Part shown: positions 7,664 to 16,291 of the stretch, piece by piece | Layout of the letters: every line of letters begins with the position of its first letter | Position numbering within the stretch: position 1 is the stretch's first letter | NCBI RefSeq assembly: GCF_032464895.1 | Contig: NZ_JAWDIC010000002.1 | Coordinates: 62,001-126,000 of the forward strand | Direction of reading: 5' to 3' | Source: Phycicoccus sp. M110.8 | GTDB taxonomy: Bacteria > Actinomycetota > Actinomycetes > Actinomycetales > Dermatophilaceae | DNA length: 64,000 bases | Translations under genes and position numbers: made by a program | The notes under the pieces: model-generated | What the model was told of the DNA's origin: nothing | What the model saw: the letters and a program-made list of their open reading frames with translations, nothing else | Databases searched by the model: none

Positions 7664-9943
7664 ATGACTCCCGTGCGCCTTCTCCGTGCTGCCCTCGCCG
7701 CCGTCGCGATCACCCCCGTGTTCGTGGCCCTGCCCACCGTCTCCTTCGCCGCCCCGGTGTCCCCGCACCCGGTGGCCCCGCGGGTCCAGACCACCGGAGC
7801 GCGCGGGGTCGACCCGCTCGCCGCCGGCCGGCTCTGGGACCGCCGGGTCGTCCGCCCCGGCCACGCCCTGAGCACGCTGACCGCGCCGGAGACCCGTCCC
7901 CGGTTCACCGTCGCCGGCGTCTCGTGGTCGCGCTCGACGCCGCTGCGCAAGGCCGACATCACCATCTCGGTGCGCCTGCGTGAGGACGCCGGCTGGACCG
8001 GCTGGGAGGACCTCGGCGTCAGCGACGACGGCCCCCAGGCCGGGACCAGCGAGTCGGTCGGCGCCCGCGTCGGGTCCAACCCCATCGTCACCGACGGCGC
8101 GACCGCCATCCAGGTGCGCGTCGACACCACCGACGGCCAGCCCCTGCCCGACCTGCGCGTCACGACCATCGACCCGGGCTCCTCGGCCGCCGACCAGCAC
8201 CTCGCGCCGAGCACGCCGGCCGCGTCGGCCTCCGCCGCCGCCATCGCGCCGACCATCATCACGCGCAAGCAGTGGGGCGCTGACGAGTCCCTGCGCGGGC
8301 CCGCCACGTACAACTCGACGGTCAAGGCGATCGTCATCCACCACACGGCCAGCTCGAACGACTACACGACCGCGACGGCCGCCGCGCAGATCCGCGGCAT
8401 CTACGCCTACGACACGCGGGGACTGGGGTGGTCCGACATCGCCTACAACTTCCTCGTCGACAAGTTCGGCCGGGTCTACGAGGGCCGCGCCGGCTCGATC
8501 ACGACGGCCGTCCGCGGCGCCCACGCCATGGGCTTCAACACCGACACCATGGGCATCGCGGCGCTGGGCAACTACGAGACGACGGCCGCCCCCACGGTCA
8601 TGGTCGACTCCATCGCCAAGGTCGCCGGGTGGAAGCTGTCGCAGTACGGCGTCGACCCGCAGGGCACGACCCGGCTCACCTCCGCCGGCGGCACGGGCAC
8701 CAAGTACGCGGCCGGCGTGGTGGCGACCCTGCCGACGATCAACGCCCACCAGAACACGTCCTACACGCTGTGCCCGGGCAAGTACCTCTACCCGCAGATG
8801 GACACCATCCGCAGCAAGGCCGCGCTGTACGCCCGCTACTCCACGACGAGCGCCGCCGCTCCCGTCCCGACAGCAAGGCTCTGGACGGCATATGGACGGC
8901 TCACCCTGAGCACTGGGGCGACTGGAAATGCCGTGCGGGACCTGCAGTCCGAGCTCAACCGTCGCGGCTACTCGGTGGGGAGTGCGGACGGCGACTTCGG
9001 TCCCGCCACAGCGGGTGGAGTGAAGAAGTTCCAGGCCGCGGCACGTTTGGTCGTCACTGGCAAGGTCGCGAGCAACGACTGGCGCGCCCTGTCGGGGCTC
9101 GGATACGTCCACGTCGCACCACCGAAAAGGGTCGTCACGATGACGCCAAACCCGTCCGCATCCGCGCCGGTTCCCGGTTTGGACGCCGACGGGAGGGGCG
9201 ACGTGGTCGGCCGAACCGCGAATGGAGACCTGTATCTCTACCCTGCGCGACCGCTCGGCTTCAGCACACCGGTCAGGCTCGGCGGGGGGTGGAACATGTT
9301 CCGCCAGGTCGTCTCCCCCGGCGACCTCACGGGTGACGGGATCTCCGACGTCCTCGGCATCACCCCCACAGGGGACGTGTACCTCTATCGGGGTAGCGGA
9401 AAGGGACCCCTCGTCGGACGGACGCGCATCGCAACTGGCTGGGCGGCGTACACCGACGTCGTCACCCCGGGCGACTGGACCGGCGACGGCAAGCCCGACC
9501 TGTTGGCCCGCAAGGCCAACGGTGAGCTGTGGCTGCTGGCCGGCAACGGCAACAGCGGCTTCCTGGGGGGCTGGCGCAAGATCGGCACCGGCTGGCAGAT
9601 GTACAGCCAGATGATCACGCCGGGTGATGTGACCGGTGACGGCAAGGTGGACCTCCTCGGCCGAACTCCTGCCGGGAGGCTCTACCTCTACCGAGGGACA
9701 GGTGTCCGGACCGCGACGGCTACCGGCTACCAGCCCGGCGTGGCAATCTCGAGCGGGTGGCAGGTCTACAACACCGTCTTCTCGACCGGTGACCTCACGG
9801 GCGACGGCCGCGCGGACCTCGTCGTCCGCACGCCCGGCAACGTGAGCTACGTGTATGCCGGGAACGGCCGCGGTGGTTTCGCCGCACGCAAGCGGATCGC
9901 GGCGACGTGGGGTGCCACCACCCGCATCGTCGGGGTCCGCTGA
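7664..9943 (+). CDS. secreted N-acetylmuramoyl-L-alanine amidase with VCBS/FG-GAP repeats
   Basis: A 759-residue cell-wall hydrolase that cleaves the amide bond between MurNAc and L-Ala. It has a signal peptide (about residues 1-29) and a domain of about 150 residues of unknown role. A PGRP/amidase_2 domain spans about 200-390, with Zn-binding His in IVIHHTASS and in INAHQNTSYTLCPG. A PG_binding_1 domain lies at about 415-480, and four or so FG-GAP/VCBS blades with GDLTGDG-type calcium loops lie at about 500-759. The start is the Met of MTPVRLLRAALAAV. Codon use and GC drop around 8880-9450, where the binding domain begins, as if the C-terminal part was joined later. Confidence 0.92.
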   Translation: MTPVRLLRAALAAVAITPVFVALPTVSFAAPVSPHPVAPRVQTTGARGVDPLAAGRLWDRRVVRPGHALSTLTAPETRPRFTVAGVSWSRSTPLRKADITISVRLREDAGWTGWEDLGVSDDGPQAGTSESVGARVGSNPIVTDGATAIQVRVDTTDGQPLPDLRVTTIDPGSSAADQHLAPSTPAASASAAAIAPTIITRKQWGADESLRGPATYNSTVKAIVIHHTASSNDYTTATAAAQIRGIYAYDTRGLGWSDIAYNFLVDKFGRVYEGRAGSITTAVRGAHAMGFNTDTMGIAALGNYETTAAPTVMVDSIAKVAGWKLSQYGVDPQGTTRLTSAGGTGTKYAAGVVATLPTINAHQNTSYTLCPGKYLYPQMDTIRSKAALYARYSTTSAAAPVPTARLWTAYGRLTLSTGATGNAVRDLQSELNRRGYSVGSADGDFGPATAGGVKKFQAAARLVVTGKVASNDWRALSGLGYVHVAPPKRVVTMTPNPSASAPVPGLDADGRGDVVGRTANGDLYLYPARPLGFSTPVRLGGGWNMFRQVVSPGDLTGDGISDVLGITPTGDVYLYRGSGKGPLVGRTRIATGWAAYTDVVTPGDWTGDGKPDLLARKANGELWLLAGNGNSGFLGGWRKIGTGWQMYSQMITPGDVTGDGKVDLLGRTPAGRLYLYRGTGVRTATATGYQPGVAISSGWQVYNTVFSTGDLTGDGRADLVVRTPGNVSYVYAGNGRGGFAARKRIAATWGATTRIVGVR

Positions 9944-9947
9944 GCAA

Positions 9948-10030
9948 AGGCATCGACCGCACGGGTAACTGAGTCGGAGGCTGGGACCGCACGGGTGCCT
10001 GAGCCGCAGGCACCGACCGCAGGGGTGCGC
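9948..10030. repeat. 30-bp imperfect tandem repeat, 2.8 copies
   Basis: Units at 9948-9977, 9978-10007 and 10008-10030 share AGG(C)NNNGACCGCACGGGT. They fill the space between the end of the amidase gene and a terminator. They do not encode a recognisable product. Confidence 0.8.
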
Positions 10031-10047
10031 CGGACATGGCGCACCCC
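10022..10047. terminator. bidirectional terminator hairpin
   Basis: A perfect 10-bp stem (GGGGTGCGCC) with a 6-base loop between the convergent amidase and LysR genes. Its left arm lies in the last tandem-repeat unit. Confidence 0.7.
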
Positions 10048-10055
10048 TGCCGGCG

Positions 10056-10931
10056 TCAGCTGCCGGCGACGGGGGTGAGCGGGGCGCCGCTGGCGAGGAT
10101 CGCGGAGGTGAGCGCCTTCGCGGCCTCGGCCGGCGCCTGCTTGCGGGTGAGCAGGACGAGGTCGAGCTGCGGCAGCTTCGGCAGGCCGAAGGAGGCAGGC
10201 AGCTCGACGAGGTCCGAGGGCATGAGGGTGCGGGCCAGGACCGCGATGCCCAGGCCGGCACGGACGGCCGCCAGGACACCGTTGACGCCGCGGACGGTGC
10301 AGGTGATCCGGCTGCGGCGGTCGACCTTCTCCAGGGCCTGCACGCTCAGCGCACGGCTGAGGCTGGGCGCCTGGTAGACGACGAGCGGTACCGGCTGGTC
10401 GGGGTCGATGCGGGTCCCGTCGATGCCGCACCAGACGAGCTGGTCGCGGCGGACGAGCTGCCCGCGGATCGCCGGCTGCTGGCCGGGGCTGCGCTTGACG
10501 AACGCCACGTCGAGGTGGCCCGACTCGATCCGGCGGATGAGGCCGTCGTTCTGCAGCACGGTCAGCTCGAGGTCGATCCGCGGGTAGAGGTGCCGGAAGT
10601 CGCGCAGGATCCGCGGCAACGGCGTCAGGGCCAGGTCGTCGGTCACGCCGAAGCGCAGGCGCCCCTGCAGGTGCGACCCGGTGAAGTAGCCGACGGCGCG
10701 GTCCTGGACGGCGAGGATCTCGCGGGCGAAGCCGGCCATGGCCTCGCCGTCCGAGGTCAGGGCGACACTGCGGGTGTCACGGACCAGAAGCGGCCTCCCG
10801 GCCGCCTCCTCGAGCCGGCGCACGTGCTGGCTGACGGTGGGCTGGCTGAGGCCCAGCGACTCGGCTGCGCGGGTGAAGCTCAGTGACTGCACGACGGCGA
10901 GGAAGGTCCGCAGCAGCTCGGGGTCGTACAC
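10056..10931 (-). CDS. LysR-family transcriptional regulator
   Basis: A 291-residue regulator. A winged helix spans about residues 1-60 (ELLRTFLAVVQSLSFTRAAE, then LGLSQPTVSQHVRRLE), followed by a LysR substrate-binding domain to the C-terminus. The GTG start at VYDPELL fits the usual LysR beginning, so the longer upstream frame is rejected. It is divergent from an MFS transporter with a gap of about 100 bases, which suggests that it controls that transporter. The effector is unknown. Confidence 0.9.
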   Translation of the reverse strand: MYDPELLRTFLAVVQSLSFTRAAESLGLSQPTVSQHVRRLEEAAGRPLLVRDTRSVALTSDGEAMAGFAREILAVQDRAVGYFTGSHLQGRLRFGVTDDLALTPLPRILRDFRHLYPRIDLELTVLQNDGLIRRIESGHLDVAFVKRSPGQQPAIRGQLVRRDQLVWCGIDGTRIDPDQPVPLVVYQAPSLSRALSVQALEKVDRRSRITCTVRGVNGVLAAVRAGLGIAVLARTLMPSDLVELPASFGLPKLPQLDLVLLTRKQAPAEAAKALTSAILASGAPLTPVAGS

Positions 10932-11030
10932 GCTGGCTCCCTGTTCATCACGATACGCAATGACACTTATAGAACTGATTCCCCGAAACGATAGCGCTTC
11001 TCGTGCCGACGGGGAGGACACTGGACCCTG

Positions 11031-12431
11031 TTGCTGTCCACCGTACGACTACTCCACCCGACGCTACTCGCCCAGGACGACCCCTTGAGCTCCACCGACG
11101 CCGCCTCTGTCCGAATCGCCAGACCTCTTCTGCCGCAACATTTCTCGCGGACCTTCCCCTCCCTCGCCAACCGGAACTTCCGGCTCCTGCTGTCCGGGCT
11201 GCTCGTCTCGGGCACCGGCGGGTGGATCCAGCGCATCGCGCAGGACTGGCTCGTGCTGACCCTCACCAACAGCCCGACCGCGGTCGGGATCACCACCGCG
11301 TGCCAGTTCGTGCCGACGCTGGTCTTCGGCCTGCACGCCGGCCTGCTCGCCGACCGGCTGCCCAAGCGGCTGATCCTGCTCATCACCCAGCTGTCGATGG
11401 CGGCGACCGCCGCGATCCTCGCGGTGCTGGCCCTCAGCGGTCGCGTCCAGGTGCGGCACGTCTTCGTCCTCGCCGGGGTCCTCGGCGTCGTCGCGGCCGT
11501 CGACAACCCGACGCGGCAGTCGTTCGTCTCCGAGGTGGTCCCCGGCTCGCAGCTGCCCAACGCCATCAGCCTCGTGTCGTCCACCTTCCAGATCGGCGCG
11601 ATGGCCGGGCCGGTCATCGGCGGCGTGCTCATGGGCACCGTCGGCGCCGGGTGGGCGTTCGCCGTCAACGCGGCGACCTTCGTGGCGCCGATCACGGCCC
11701 TGCTGCTCATGCGCGGCACGCCGACGCGGGCCGACACCCGGGCGCGGCACGTCGCTGCCGCCGCCGAGGGCGCCGGTCGGCCGGGGGTGCGGGACGGCCT
11801 GCGGTATGCCGTGTCGACGCCGACGGTCCTGTGGCCGGTCGTCATGGTGGGCGCGTTCGGGTTCTTCACGATCAGCCTGCCGGTGACACTCGCGGCGTTC
11901 GCCAAGGACGAGTTCCACTCCGGGGCGTCCGGGCTCGGGCTGCTCAACGGTGTGGTGGCGCTGGGCGCGCTCGGCGGCGCGCTGACCACCGCCCGCCGGA
12001 CCCGGCCGCTGCGGCTGCGAACCGTCGGCAAGGCCGGGACCGCGCTGGCGACGGCGCTCCTCGTGGCAGCCCTGGCGCCGGGCCAGATGCTCTTCGCGGT
12101 CCTGCTCGTCGCCGTGGGTGCGGCCAACCTCGGCTTCCTCACCTCCGCCCAGTCGCTCGTGCAGCTGGCCGCGACCGACCACCTGCGCGGGAGGGTCGTC
12201 GGTGTCTACATGCTCGTGTTCATCGGCAGCGGGGCGGTCGGGGGCCCGGTCGTCGGGTGGCTGGCCGAGACGTACGGCCCCCGGGCAGCGCTGCTCGCGT
12301 CAGGTGCGGTTCCCGCGGTCGTGACGGTGCTGGTGTGCCGGCACCTGGCCAGGGCGGCGTCCCTGCGGCTCGGGCTCACGTCAGTGTCGGTGCGGCTCCC
12401 CCGCCCGTCGCTCATGCCCCGCAGCCACTGA
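11031..12431 (+). CDS. MFS efflux-type transporter
   Basis: A 466-residue major facilitator protein with about 12 membrane helices. It contains the MFS motif-A-like loop (GLLADRLPKR near residue 105) and lies in the cytoplasmic membrane. The family resembles the enterobactin exporter EntS/MFS_3 group, suggesting export of a small molecule; the substrate is unknown. The start is uncertain: TTG at 11031 or TTG at 11085. The first 40 residues are not membrane-like, so either is possible. The adjacent divergent LysR gene probably regulates it. Confidence 0.85.
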   Translation: MLSTVRLLHPTLLAQDDPLSSTDAASVRIARPLLPQHFSRTFPSLANRNFRLLLSGLLVSGTGGWIQRIAQDWLVLTLTNSPTAVGITTACQFVPTLVFGLHAGLLADRLPKRLILLITQLSMAATAAILAVLALSGRVQVRHVFVLAGVLGVVAAVDNPTRQSFVSEVVPGSQLPNAISLVSSTFQIGAMAGPVIGGVLMGTVGAGWAFAVNAATFVAPITALLLMRGTPTRADTRARHVAAAAEGAGRPGVRDGLRYAVSTPTVLWPVVMVGAFGFFTISLPVTLAAFAKDEFHSGASGLGLLNGVVALGALGGALTTARRTRPLRLRTVGKAGTALATALLVAALAPGQMLFAVLLVAVGAANLGFLTSAQSLVQLAATDHLRGRVVGVYMLVFIGSGAVGGPVVGWLAETYGPRAALLASGAVPAVVTVLVCRHLARAASLRLGLTSVSVRLPRPSLMPRSH

Positions 12432-12452
12432 TCAAGCCGGCGCTGCCGGCCG

Positions 12453-12878
12453 TCAGCCGGTCATGCCGTCGGCGAGGCGGCCGAGGGCGTCGACCCAGTG
12501 CTGCTGGTCCCCGCGCGGATCCCCCGCGATGCCGCGGCCCTCGTGGTAGAGGTCGACGCGGGTGCCGTCCCTGTCGGGGTGCAGCTGCACGTCGAGCATG
12601 CTGAGCGGGCCGTCCTCGTACGGGTGCCAGGAGACCCGGATCTGCTCCAGCGGGTGGTAGCTGCGGACCACCCCGCGGGTGCCGTCGGCGGCGTGCCACG
12701 GCTCCCCCTTGCTGCCGAGCCGGGCGCCGTCGCCGAGGAGCGCCTCGGTCCCGGCTGGGCTGATGAGGTGCTGCCACACCTGGGCGGGACCGGCGGCCAT
12801 CGTGGCGGTGGCGTGCACGCCCGCCTCCGGCTCGCCGGCCTCGGTGTCGTCGGGCAGCGCGTCGACCTCAGTGCTCAT
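12453..12878 (-). CDS. SRPBCC-family protein
   Basis: A 141-residue protein of the START/AHSA1-like ligand-binding fold, with the typical opening VHATATMAAGPAQVWQHLIS and the closing helix QQHWVDALGRLADGM. The start at MSTEVDALP follows a good GGAGGTACC ribosome site. Such proteins bind hydrophobic ligands, and the ligand here is unknown. It converges with the MFS gene and lies beyond the terminator of the aldo-keto reductase, so it is probably a single-gene unit. Confidence 0.8.
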   Translation of the reverse strand: MSTEVDALPDDTEAGEPEAGVHATATMAAGPAQVWQHLISPAGTEALLGDGARLGSKGEPWHAADGTRGVVRSYHPLEQIRVSWHPYEDGPLSMLDVQLHPDRDGTRVDLYHEGRGIAGDPRGDQQHWVDALGRLADGMTG

Positions 12879-13002
12879 GGGGTACCTCCGTGTGCAGCGG
12901 CACCGCCCCGGGTGGGCAGCACCCACCCCCACAGTCGACCGCGTCGGCGGGGTCCTTGGCAATGCCTCGGTCGGGGCAATCGCCCATCGGTCCGACAGCC
13001 GT

Positions 13003-13039
13003 GCGGGGCGGCCGGTTCGCGTGGAACCGGCCGCCCCGC
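13003..13039 (-). terminator. terminator of the aldo-keto reductase gene
   Basis: A perfect 16-bp stem (GCGGGGCGGCCGGTTC) with the loop GCGTG, 58 bases after the reductase stop. It is among the strongest hairpins in the window. Confidence 0.75.
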
Positions 13040-13096
13040 GGCATGCGAGCTCGTGCTCCGTGGGACGCCCGCGCAGGGGCGCCGTGCGGTGCAGCG

Positions 13097-14107
13097 TCAG
13101 GCGACGCGCGTCTGCGGCGCGGTCTCCTTGGTCTTGCCGGGGTCGCGCTCGACGATGTCGCCGAGGGCCTCATCGATCGCCTTCATCTGCGCGTCCTCGA
13201 GCTTCACGCCGGCGGCCTTGACGTTCTCGGCGACCTGCTCGGGCCGGGAGGCGCCGACGAGCGCGGCGGCGACGTTCTTGTTCTGCAGGACCCAGGCGAC
13301 GGCGAGCTGGGCCATGGTGAGGCCGGCCTCGTCCGCGATCGGCTTGAGCTTCTGCACGCGGGTGAGCACGTCGTCGTTCATGAACCGCTTGATCATGTCG
13401 GCGCCGCCCTTCTCGTCCGCGGCGCGCGAGCCCTCGGGCGCGGGCTGGCCCGGCTGGTACTTGCCGGTGAGCACACCTTGCGCGATGGGGCTCCACACGA
13501 TCTGGCTGATGCCGAGCTCCTCGCAGGTCGGGACGACCTCGCCCTCGATGACCCGCCACAGCATGGAGTACTGGGGCTGGCTCGAGATGAGCTGGATGTT
13601 GAGCTCCTGGGCCAGCTTGTGGCCCTCGCGGATCTGGTCGGCGGTCCATTCGCTGACGCCGATGTACAGCGCCTTGCCCTGGCGGACGACGTCGGCGAAG
13701 GCCGTCATCGTCTCCTCGAGCGGGGTCTCGGTGTCGTACCGGTGCGCCTGGTACAGGTCGACGTAGTCGGTCTGCAGCCGCTCCAGCGAGCCGTTGATCG
13801 ACTCCATGATGTGCTTGCGCGACAGGCCGGTGTCGTTCTTCCCGCCCGGCCCGGTCGGCCAGTACACCTTGGTGAAGATCTCGAGGCTCTCGCGCCGCTC
13901 GCCCTTGAGGGCCTCGCCGAGCACGGTCTCCGCCTTGGTGTTGGCGTAGACGTCGGCGGTGTCGAACGTGCTGATGCCCGCGTCGAGCGCCGCCTGCACG
14001 CACTTCGTGGCGACGTCGTTCTCGACCTGCGAGCCGTGGGTGAGCCAGTTGCCGTAGGTGATCTCGGAGATCTTGAGACCACTGTTGCCGAGGTATCGGA
14101 AGTTCAT
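13097..14107 (-). CDS. aldo/keto reductase, voltage-channel beta-subunit type
   Basis: A 336-residue NADPH-dependent carbonyl reductase of the AKR fold. The catalytic tetrad residues are in FDTADVYANT (Asp, Tyr), IFTKVYW (Lys) and DLYQAHRYD (His). The cofactor-binding end is ALVGASRPEQVAENV. The closest look is to the AKR6/YghZ group, which reduces small aldehydes; the physiological substrate is not clear. It starts at MNFRYLGNSGLKIS, close to the family standard length. Confidence 0.92.
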   Translation of the reverse strand: MNFRYLGNSGLKISEITYGNWLTHGSQVENDVATKCVQAALDAGISTFDTADVYANTKAETVLGEALKGERRESLEIFTKVYWPTGPGGKNDTGLSRKHIMESINGSLERLQTDYVDLYQAHRYDTETPLEETMTAFADVVRQGKALYIGVSEWTADQIREGHKLAQELNIQLISSQPQYSMLWRVIEGEVVPTCEELGISQIVWSPIAQGVLTGKYQPGQPAPEGSRAADEKGGADMIKRFMNDDVLTRVQKLKPIADEAGLTMAQLAVAWVLQNKNVAAALVGASRPEQVAENVKAAGVKLEDAQMKAIDEALGDIVERDPGKTKETAPQTRVA

Positions 14108-14276
14108 GGTTCAACCGTATGCCGGGTGCCGCCGGCGCGCTCTGCGGGGCCGGAGCGGTGGCGGTCCCTCGATGCGGTATGCCGTGCGTGTCCCGCAACG
14201 CCTCCCCCGCCGCCGGCGGGGACCTGGCCTGTGGACAACCGCGGCGAGGGGTGCTCGGCGATCCAGACTCGACCGC

Positions 14277-15806
14277 ATGGGGACGACGAGCAGGACGACG
14301 AACCAAGGGAAGACCGACCGGACGCCGGGAAGCGGGACCGTGACGGACCGGACGACGACGAGCCGGACAAAGACGAGCCGGACGACGAGCCGGACGACGA
14401 CGAGGCGGACGACGACGAGGCGGACGACGCGCGCCCGGACAGGCAGCGCGGCGGTGTTGGCCTCCCGCGGAGTCGCGGCGGCACGGCCGGGACGGCGCCG
14501 GGTGGGCGACCGAGGGGCGGCGGGCGGCGCCGTGCTCGCCGTGCTGGTCGCAGTCACCGGATGCACCCAGCCCACCGAGGCAGGGAGCTCGGCGGCGTCC
14601 TCCGCCTCGAGCGCACACGCGCAGCCGGCCGCCCCCGACTCGGCACCGTCGGCGGCGTCCGGCTCGGCATCGTCGCCTGGCACAGCCGCGACGGCGCCGG
14701 ACCAGCGCTTCGACACCGCCGACGCGCGCGTCGTGGCGACCCTCGGACAGCGCCAGGCGGACACCATGATAGGCGAGCCGGTCACCTCGGGCCTCGGCCC
14801 GATCGACCTCTGCGACGGTGTGTCGCCGTTCGTCCCGGCGAGCACGCGCGCCTGGTTCGCCACGTCGACGGTGCCGGACGACGAACAGCTGCACCTGCGC
14901 GACCGCGTCACGAAGCTGGTGACGGCGAGCAACGCCGCCATCGTGCTCGATGACTCGCCCTCGGCGGCATCGTCGATGGACGAGCGCCTGCGCCGGTGGG
15001 CCGCCTGCCGCTCGGACCATGACAACCGTTCGCCCGTGAGCCTGTCGGTGCCCGGCGTCGCCAGCCTGGCCGCCTGGCACACGACCGATGCCGACGCCGA
15101 CCGGGCGGGCCGTCACGAGGTGATGGGTGGGGCGCGCGTGGGCAACCTGCTCCTGTTGTGCGACATGGTGGGGCCGTCGGCCGGCCCGGTGTCGAAGGCC
15201 GTGCGCTCCTGCCTCTCCGACATGGCCGCCGGTGCGACCTTGGCGCACCGACCGGCTACCAGCGCGACCCCCTTGACCACCAAGGCCGTCGTGGCCGGGC
15301 TTGCCTCGACCACCTGGGACGTCACCCTCCGGTACGCCGTCAGCACTCCGTGCCCGAAGGACCGGCGCAGCTTCGTCGCAGCCGGTGCCGCCGCGGGAGA
15401 GGTCACTGTGGCGCGCAAGACGGGGGCGGACCGGTCGTCGGTTCCCGACACGGTCGGCATCGTCAACCTCGAGCGCGTCGCCAGCCCCAGCGCCGCGGCC
15501 ACCCGCCTCGCTGCGGAACGATGGCACCTGGCGGGCTGCTCCGGCACCTTCTCCAGCCAGGTCGGGGCGTACACGGCGAAGGGGAAGGTCGACCGGGTTT
15601 CGCCCGTCAGAGTGGGCGACGGTGGAACGGCGATCGCGTACCACCAGAGCTGGAACGGAGGACGGCCCGAGTACCAGTACGAGGTCGTGTTCGCTGTCGG
15701 TCCCTACATCGCCCACGTCATCGGGTTCGGCTCCCGCAGCCAGGTCTCCAGTCGGGCGCTGGCGCTGGCGAAGGCGCTCACCGATCGCATCCGGGCGTCA
15801 GGCTGA
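14277..15806 (+). CDS. lipoprotein-like secreted protein with low-complexity N-terminus
   Basis: A 509-residue frame from ATG 14277. The first 55 residues are a Thr/Arg run encoded by a GACGAC-rich microsatellite. Then come a hydrophobic segment and lipobox (VLAVLVAVTGC), a Ser/Ala-rich linker, and two similar domains of about 170 residues with paired cysteines (LCDGVSPF, RRWAACRSDH; AAERWHLAGCSG). An alternative start at GTG 14502 would give a conventional lipoprotein signal and skip the odd N-terminus; I find that start more natural. The body resembles actinobacterial PknH-like sensor lipoproteins only loosely. Function unknown. Confidence 0.65.
   Translation: MGTTSRTTNQGKTDRTPGSGTVTDRTTTSRTKTSRTTSRTTTRRTTTRRTTRARTGSAAVLASRGVAAARPGRRRVGDRGAAGGAVLAVLVAVTGCTQPTEAGSSAASSASSAHAQPAAPDSAPSAASGSASSPGTAATAPDQRFDTADARVVATLGQRQADTMIGEPVTSGLGPIDLCDGVSPFVPASTRAWFATSTVPDDEQLHLRDRVTKLVTASNAAIVLDDSPSAASSMDERLRRWAACRSDHDNRSPVSLSVPGVASLAAWHTTDADADRAGRHEVMGGARVGNLLLLCDMVGPSAGPVSKAVRSCLSDMAAGATLAHRPATSATPLTTKAVVAGLASTTWDVTLRYAVSTPCPKDRRSFVAAGAAAGEVTVARKTGADRSSVPDTVGIVNLERVASPSAAATRLAAERWHLAGCSGTFSSQVGAYTAKGKVDRVSPVRVGDGGTAIAYHQSWNGGRPEYQYEVVFAVGPYIAHVIGFGSRSQVSSRALALAKALTDRIRASG
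14342..14430. repeat. GACGAC/GAGCCG microsatellite-like tract
   Basis: About 90 bases built from GACGAC, GAGCCG and GAGGCG units. In one frame it encodes a basic Thr/Arg run and in another an acidic Asp/Glu run. It is prone to slippage and lies upstream of the more natural lipoprotein start. Confidence 0.7.
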
Positions 15807-15824
15807 CCGCCCGGGCCCGCCGCC

Positions 15825-15944
15825 TGCCGAACAGGGCTTTCGGCCGGGCTCTGGAACGTCCGGCTGCCTAGCAGGGCTCTCAGCCAGGGCTCTGGCCGGC
15901 TGGCTGCCGAGCCGGACTTTCATCCGGGGCTCTGGACCGAGTCG
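15825..15944. repeat. 40-bp imperfect tandem repeat, three copies
   Basis: Units start at 15825, 15865 and 15905, each opening TGCC(G/T)A and containing GGGCTCTGG near base 24-30. The last copy enters the 3' end of the small acidic protein gene. It is not a CRISPR: the units are contiguous without spacers. Confidence 0.8.
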
Positions 15945-16120
15945 TGCTGGGTCTGCTCCGGGTGTTCGGTGCGGTCCTCGGACTCCTCGAGGATCGCCTC
16001 GGCCTGGGCTTCCGGGTCGTCGCTGCCCGCCGCCTGCTCCTCGGGCAGCAGCTCCGCCCGGCGCTCGACGCGGCTGTCGAGGTGGTCCTGGTCCTGGTCG
16101 CGCTCGTCGAACTGGCTCAT
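15920..16120 (-). CDS. small acidic hypothetical protein
   Basis: A 66-residue very hydrophilic protein, MSQFDERDQDQDHLDSRVER onward, rich in Asp/Glu/Gln with no hydrophobic core. It looks intrinsically disordered. The start is the inner Met, because the 16 residues before it are not conserved-looking. The gene's last codons lie inside the third copy of a 40-bp tandem repeat, which may have altered the C-terminus. Function unknown. Confidence 0.55.
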   Translation of the reverse strand: MSQFDERDQDQDHLDSRVERRAELLPEEQAAGSDDPEAQAEAILEESEDRTEHPEQTQHDSVQSPG

Positions 16121-16291
16121 GCCTCGACCGTACGGATCTCCGCGCCGCATCGCATGGCAGCGCGGCATCCGAGTGCCGCGTCCACGGCAGGGCCCGTGCC
16201 GTGTCCGGTGTGCCGCGCGCCCGACAGTGCCGTGCCAACGGTTGTGGGCGCGCCACCACCACCGCCGAAGGCCGGCGGCCTCGGGGCGGGG

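Noticed and set aside
7433-10279. A 948-codon open frame on the minus strand over the amidase gene
   Set aside because: It is antisense to a clear amidase with signal peptide, catalytic His and VCBS repeats. Its product is Arg/Pro/Gly-rich without domains, as expected for a shadow in high-GC DNA.
14281-14440. A separate acidic protein encoded by the GACGAC tract
   Set aside because: That frame lacks a start and ribosome site near the tract and runs on into antisense-like Gly/Arg noise.
15825-15944. CRISPR-like array
   Set aside because: Three contiguous imperfect 40-bp units without spacers, and no cas genes nearby.
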